A DNA stretch of 62,687 bases. Origin: Merdimonas faecis. GTDB taxonomy: Bacteria > Bacillota > Clostridia > Lachnospirales > Lachnospiraceae. The stretch is taken from the NCBI RefSeq assembly GCF_001754075.1, contig NZ_MIEH01000009.1, forward strand, positions 1 to 62,687, given 5' to 3'. The number at the start of each line of letters is the position of its first letter. Position 1 is the stretch's first letter. The translations under genes were made by a program, and so were the position numbers. Below, piece after piece: positions 59,559 through 62,687 of this stretch. The notes beneath the pieces are model-generated. The model worked only from the letters and a program-made list of their open reading frames with translations, was not told where the DNA came from and made no database searches.

Positions 59559-60408
59559 GAGCTGTATCCTCCTTCATATCTGGAGGGTACACGAATCTCT
59601 GCACCGGGTAACCGTACTCTACCAAAAGCTCCCGCTCGGCAAATCCCAGTTCCAGAAGTTCTCTGCGGTATCCTGTATCTGCCCGGTCTCTTCTCCGGTA
59701 GGTGGTGATACTGATCTTTTGTTCCGGCAGATAGGTTTCCAGCAGAACTTCCAGAAAAAGCCGCTGGATCCCTGCCTTTCGATACTGGGGATGTACGCCC
59801 AGAAATTCGATTTCCCCAGTTTTTCTGGAAAAGCACAGCACACCAAGCGTCTCTTCCTTTTTCTTCAGGATCAGCGCCCGCTTTTGGCGGATAGCGCTCT
59901 TCAGCTTCCGGATATAATCCGTTTCATCTAAATACGGATAGCCGTCGATCACCAGCCACACCAGTTCCATCCATTCCGGAATATCATCCATCTCCGCCAG
60001 GCGGACGTCCGATTTTTCTATCCCCTCTATGCCCGTTTCCTCCCGGATCCAAAACCTAAGCTGCAGGGGATAAAACGTCTGCCGTCTCCTGTATTCTGCC
60101 GGAGGGATCTTATACATAGCTGTAAATGCCGCTGTAAACGCCTGCTGGCTCTCATAGCCGCAAACGTACCCGATCTCAATGACCGGCCGCCTGGAAAACA
60201 CCAGAAGCTTGGCCGCCTCTGTCATCTGTCTGCGCAGGATATAATCATGCATCGTCATGCCTGTGGTCTCACGAAACATCCGGTGCAGATGGTATTTCGA
60301 ATAATGGATCCCCTCTGCTACTGCCGGAAGGGTAAGCTTTCCATCTAAATGCTCCTCAATATAGCTGACTGCTTCTTTTACGGTCTTTGCCGTGCGCTTT
60401 CCCATCAT
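59524..60408 (-). CDS. AraC-type DNA-binding / GNAT acetyltransferase fusion
   Basis: 294 residues. Residues 8-110 hold two AraC helix-turn-helix units (LTLPAVAEGIHYSKYHLHRMF, then PVIEIGYVCGYESQQAFTAAF, then P-P-A-E-Y-R). From about 135 a GNAT fold follows, with the acetyl-CoA loop VHPQYRKAGIQRLFLE. This places a regulator and an acetyl-CoA-binding domain on one chain. The start is ATG 60408 after AAAGGAGGG. It probably controls the MFS gene that overlaps its end by 35 bp. Confidence 0.87.
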   Translation of the reverse strand: MMGKRTAKTVKEAVSYIEEHLDGKLTLPAVAEGIHYSKYHLHRMFRETTGMTMHDYILRRQMTEAAKLLVFSRRPVIEIGYVCGYESQQAFTAAFTAMYKIPPAEYRRRQTFYPLQLRFWIREETGIEGIEKSDVRLAEMDDIPEWMELVWLVIDGYPYLDETDYIRKLKSAIRQKRALILKKKEETLGVLCFSRKTGEIEFLGVHPQYRKAGIQRLFLEVLLETYLPEQKISITTYRRRDRADTGYRRELLELGFAERELLVEYGYPVQRFVYPPDMKEDTAHANTTGKETTF

Positions 60409-60520
60409 GCGCCCTCCTTTCCACAGACAGCATAGCAAAGAATGAGCGCCTGTTTTTTATAATTCTTGCTCTCCTTGTCTTTAACATCCTGCATGTAGTG
60501 CCGTTTGTGCCGACATTCCT

Positions 60521-60549
60521 ATTATATTTTACGTTATAATAAAGGGCAA
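60521..60549 (-). promoter_or_regulatory. Promoter of the AraC-GNAT / MFS operon
   Basis: Minus strand TTGCCC (60544-60549), 17 nt, TATAAT (60521-60526). Confidence 0.6.
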
Positions 60550-60634
60550 GGAAAAATGGGGACATTCCTTTTCCCTAAATGTGCCCGGCTCTTACGTTGA
60601 CAGAAGCCGGCAAAAAGTTTATGATAGCATCGAA

Positions 60635-60656
60635 TATATTGCATATCCGCAATATA
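60635..60656. promoter_or_regulatory. 22-bp palindrome upstream of the DUF2871 gene
   Basis: TATATTGC-N6-GCAATATA, perfect arms, 35 bp before the DUF2871 start and overlapping a possible TATACT -10. A likely operator; the regulator is unknown, the nearby AraC protein being one candidate. Confidence 0.5.
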
Positions 60657-60690
60657 CTGAACAAACATATTGATTTGAGGAGGAACTGCA

Positions 60691-61131
60691 ATGAAAAAAT
60701 TAATTAATACATCATTCCTGTACCTTATCCTTGCACTGGCAGCCGGAGTATTTTACAGAGAGTTCACAAAGTTTAACTCTTTTACCGGAAAGACCACTCT
60801 TGCAGTCGTACATACCCATCTTTTTGTCTTAGGCGTTTTGCTGTTTCTTATCCTGGCATTATTTGTGAACATTAATCCGGATCTTCTGAAAGATTCCAAG
60901 GCAAAAAAGTTCTATATTTTACAGAATCTTTCACTGATCTTATTTACCGCTACTTTGCTGGCCCGGGGGATTATACAGGTTCTGAATATCCAGCTTTCAT
61001 CAGCTGCAAACTCTTCCATTTCAGGAATTGCCGGTGTTTCTCACATTCTTCTTACGATAAGCCTGCTTCTGTTCTTTTTATTATTAAAACAATATGCAGT
61101 AGCAAATAGTAACCACACAGGTATGAACTGA
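60691..61131 (+). CDS. DUF2871 membrane protein
   Basis: 146 residues with four membrane helices. The family marks are FYREFTKFNSFTGKTTL and VVHTHLFVLGVLLFLIL, in which the two His might bind a metal or haem. Function unknown. TGAGGAGGAACTGC precedes the ATG. It ends at a stem-loop shared with the convergent gene. Confidence 0.87.
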   Translation: MKKLINTSFLYLILALAAGVFYREFTKFNSFTGKTTLAVVHTHLFVLGVLLFLILALFVNINPDLLKDSKAKKFYILQNLSLILFTATLLARGIIQVLNIQLSSAANSSISGIAGVSHILLTISLLLFFLLLKQYAVANSNHTGMN

Positions 61132-61155
61132 CACAAAATATTGTCATATGAGTAA

Positions 61156-61195
61156 AAAAGCTTCAGCCTCACGAAATAATGAGGTTGAAGCTTTT
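61156..61195. terminator. Bidirectional terminator
   Basis: 16-bp stem AAAAGCTTCAGCCTCA/TGAGGTTGAAGCTTTT (one G-U) with an 8-nt loop between convergent genes. Confidence 0.82.
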
Positions 61196-61265
61196 ATATG
61201 TGGCGTATACAGCCATATCCCCTGTGAAACCACCTTATATAAAACAGTAAGTCCCCTATTCATTT

Positions 61266-61592
61266 TTACTTGGACAAATATTTTTCTTCTATTTTGTGAT
61301 AAATCCAAACACTCAAACCAATATTTATAACAGTAGCAAATGCAAAAATTATAATGGAATAAACCGGCAAAAGAAATTCTACAATTCCACCAATGAACAA
61401 CGGGATTGAAAATACACACCACATCTTCCCTACTGCTTGATTATAACCCTTCACATCATTTATTTCTGATTCGGAAATTTTAGAGCCAGCCCATAGCCAC
61501 ATGGGTTTCCCCCTGCTCATTACGTAAATTCCGATCACGATAAATATGACTGCAACGATCCACATGACCATTAAGTACTTTATGCTATCCAT
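61266..61592 (-). CDS. DUF3784-like small membrane protein
   Basis: 108 residues with three membrane helices and the KGYNQAVGKMWCVFSIPLF motif of DUF3784-like proteins. Function unknown. I start at ATG 61592, 5 nt after GGAGGAG; the frame to 61610 would cover the ribosome site. The start overlaps the end of the 51-residue gene upstream. Confidence 0.8.
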   Translation of the reverse strand: MDSIKYLMVMWIVAVIFIVIGIYVMSRGKPMWLWAGSKISESEINDVKGYNQAVGKMWCVFSIPLFIGGIVEFLLPVYSIIIFAFATVINIGLSVWIYHKIEEKYLSK

Positions 61593-61740
61593 AGGTGCTC
61601 CTCCTCTCATAATAACTTCCCTTTAAACCGCCTACCCCAAATCCTACAACAGCACCTACATACCAGGTACAAACTAGCTTGGCTAATATCAAAGAATCTT
61701 CTTCATTATGTTTATCTTCATCTTGATTTTCACTTTTCAT
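61585..61740 (-). CDS. 51-residue Gly-rich small protein
   Basis: ATG at 61740 with GGGGTGA 8 nt upstream. It encodes an acidic, hydrophilic N-terminus (MKSENQDEDKHNEED), then a hydrophobic Gly-rich helix (VCTWYVGAVVGFGVGGLKG) and a short basic tail. It ends inside the start of the DUF3784-like gene (8-bp overlap), supporting real translation. The pattern suggests a single-span membrane peptide. Identity unknown. Confidence 0.55.
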   Translation of the reverse strand: MKSENQDEDKHNEEDSLILAKLVCTWYVGAVVGFGVGGLKGSYYERRSTYG

Positions 61741-61950
61741 TCATCAGTCACCCCATTTATAAAATTCCAACATATTTACCTCTCATTACTTACAGTATAA
61801 TTCTATTTTTCAGATTATACAATTAAAAAACGATACGCAAATTTTCTTATTTCTGCATTATGTAAATCAAAAGACATTTCAAGAGGAAGAACGACCATCT
61901 TGCTTTTCAAAAACTGGGGATTTCTTCATAAGCTGTTCAAATTTTTGAAG
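61741..61950. other. AT-rich intergenic stretch
   Basis: No gene or clear structure seen, apart from possible promoter sequences for the small-protein operon. Confidence 0.5.
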
Positions 61951-61988
61951 CAAAAAATAAGAGAAACGCTGTAAATTCAACGTTTCTC
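61951..61988 (-). terminator. Terminator of the tRNA operon
   Basis: Minus strand stem GAGAAACG/CGTTTCTC, 12-nt loop, then TTATTTTTT, 15 nt after tRNA-Leu. Confidence 0.82.
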
Positions 61989-62002
61989 TCTCTTTTCACG
62001 AA

Positions 62003-62088
62003 TGCCGCAGACCGGAATCGAACCGGTACGGGAGGTTAGTCCCGCAGGATTTTAAGTCCTGTGCGTCTGCCAGTTCCGCCACTGCGGC
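62003..62088 (-). tRNA. tRNA-Leu (TAA)
   Basis: 86-nt class II tRNA with acceptor GCCGCAG/CTGCGGC, anticodon loop CTTAAAA (TAA) in the stem AGGA/TCCT and a long variable arm. Last of seven tRNAs. Confidence 0.96.
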
Positions 62089-62113
62089 ACAACAATTATT
62101 ATAAAATTGTTAA

Positions 62114-62186
62114 TGGGGCCTATAGGGCTCGAACCTATGACCCTCTGCTTGTAAGGCAGATGCTCTCCCAGCTGAGCTAAGACCCC
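62114..62186 (-). tRNA. tRNA-Val (TAC)
   Basis: 73 nt; anticodon stem TCTGC/GCAGA with loop CTTACAA (TAC). Confidence 0.97.
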
Positions 62187-62194
62187 AAAGAAAA

Positions 62195-62268
62195 CGACCC
62201 AGAAGAGACTCGAACTCTCGACCTCCGCCGTGACAGGGCGGCGCTCTAACCAACTGAGCCACTGGGCC
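62195..62268 (-). tRNA. tRNA-Asp (GTC)
   Basis: 74 nt; anticodon stem CCGCC/GGCGG with loop CTGTCAC (GTC); discriminator G as expected for Asp. Confidence 0.97.
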
Positions 62269-62275
62269 AGGATAG

Positions 62276-62349
62276 TGGACCTTCGGGGACTCGAACCCAG
62301 GACCGATCGGTTATGAGCCGATTGCTCTAACCAACTGAGCTAAAGGTCC
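62276..62349 (-). tRNA. tRNA-Met (CAT), elongator type
   Basis: 74 nt; anticodon stem ATCGG/CCGAT with loop CTCATAA (CAT). A fully paired acceptor GGACCTT/AAGGTCC argues against the initiator tRNA; CAT could also be Ile2 after lysidine modification. Confidence 0.92.
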
Positions 62350-62377
62350 AAAATCATTAAGTCCCACATAGGAACTA

Positions 62378-62450
62378 AGCCGATGATCGGACTCGAACCG
62401 ATAACCTGCTGATTACAAATCAGCTGCTCTGCCAATTGAGCCACATCGGC
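62378..62450 (-). tRNA. tRNA-Thr (TGT)
   Basis: 73 nt; anticodon loop TTGTAAT (TGT); acceptor GCCGATG/CATCGGC. Confidence 0.96.
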
Positions 62451-62458
62451 ATATCAAA

Positions 62459-62530
62459 TGACTCCGACGGGAATCGAACCCGTGTTACCGCCGTGAAAGG
62501 GCGATGTCTTAACCGCTTGACCACGGAGCC
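62459..62530 (-). tRNA. tRNA-Glu (TTC)
   Basis: 72 nt; anticodon loop CTTTCAC (TTC); acceptor GGCTCCG/CGGAGTC with one G-U pair. Confidence 0.96.
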
Positions 62531-62536
62531 AAAAAA

Positions 62537-62609
62537 CTCCCCCTGTTGGACTCGAACCAACGACAACTCGGTTAACAGCCGAGTGCTCTACCGACTGAGC
62601 TAAGGAGGA
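62537..62609 (-). tRNA. tRNA-Asn (GTT)
   Basis: 73 nt; anticodon stem CTCGG/CCGAG with loop CTGTTAA (GTT); discriminator G. First of the cluster, with 78 bp of AT-rich spacer to the window edge and no promoter seen, so the cluster may be read from an upstream rRNA operon. Confidence 0.97.
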
Positions 62610-62687
62610 ATATTTATAAATAAGATATATTTTCATATACCTTCAAAACTGCATATAAGAAATATTATCCATGCCTACCGACCTTCT

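Noticed and set aside
62610-62687. Part of a 5S or 23S rRNA at the right edge
   Set aside because: The sequence is AT-rich spacer; no rRNA core segment is visible, although the tRNA cluster suggests an rRNA operon beyond the edge.

Overview
The window is chromosomal DNA of a low-to-mid GC anaerobic Firmicute, most likely a Lachnospiraceae gut bacterium. The evidence is the gene set: an X-Pro dipeptidyl-peptidase, a T-box leader, a SigI/RsgI sigma system, a TnpV relic, a TetM-like GTPase joined to a YacP-type nuclease, DUF2871, and a clostridial-style tRNA cluster. Strong AGGAGG ribosome sites and many short intergenic stem-loop terminators fit the same assignment. The species cannot be named from the sequence alone.

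Left end (1-4.8 kb): an accessory island, AT-rich and mobile-element derived. It carries an Abi-family HEPN gene with an attenuator-like leader, a broken TnpV gene, a zinc-ribbon protein, and a tightly overlapped AbiEi/AbiEii/small protein/GIY-YIG operon. Two diverged copies of one segment flank the operon.

4.8-20.4 kb: mostly housekeeping. A nitrilase-family amidase, a NifX-FKBP fusion, a phosphoesterase, two methyltransferases, a Lon-like ATPase without protease, a YfhO/GT2 glycosylation pair, X-Pro peptidase, P1 peptidase, a Nif11-like small protein, a macrodomain protein and a FliB-like protein. A decayed stretch (20.4-21.4 kb) holds an MFS relic.

21.4-34.9 kb: a LysR regulator at the end of a T-box-led operon (TIGR04076 protein, aldo/keto reductase, NhaC transporter, MGMT-TagA repair fusion). 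Then come a nuclease, a phospholipase-like protein, an MFS permease, the GTPase-NYN fusion, and a divergent TetR/DegV pair sharing a 20-bp palindrome.

35-40.6 kb: the most coherent system. sigI-rsgI diverges from an operon of lipoprotein, VTC polyphosphate polymerase domain protein, DUF4956 membrane protein and CotH kinase. Both promoters carry the same ACCCCG-N19-CGTATTC signature, and the lipoprotein repeats the extracytoplasmic domain of the anti-sigma factor, including its Asn-Pro pair and an Asp/Gly/Tyr-rich tail. I infer one SigI-controlled envelope regulon.

41-48.4 kb: an HTH-Uma2 protein, then a 2-aminoethylphosphonate uptake and degradation operon (ABC ATPase, a permease-binding protein fusion, PhnW, PhnX) next to an RpiR regulator.

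48.4-58.3 kb: cell-envelope genes. A class A beta-lactamase-like serine hydrolase, a five-gene Dlt-like operon (adenylating ligase, PLP decarboxylase, carrier protein, MBOAT, SGNH), a DUF6070-like lipoprotein and a low-affinity PBP (MecA type) behind a BlaI/MecI-type operator. The ligase-carrier-decarboxylase trio resembles the butirosin BtrJ/BtrI/BtrK module, suggesting that a decarboxylated aminoacyl group is put on a surface polymer.

Right end: an MFS exporter with an AraC-GNAT fusion regulator, small membrane proteins, and seven tRNA genes (Asn, Glu, Thr, Met, Asp, Val, Leu in transcription order), probably downstream of an rRNA operon beyond the edge.
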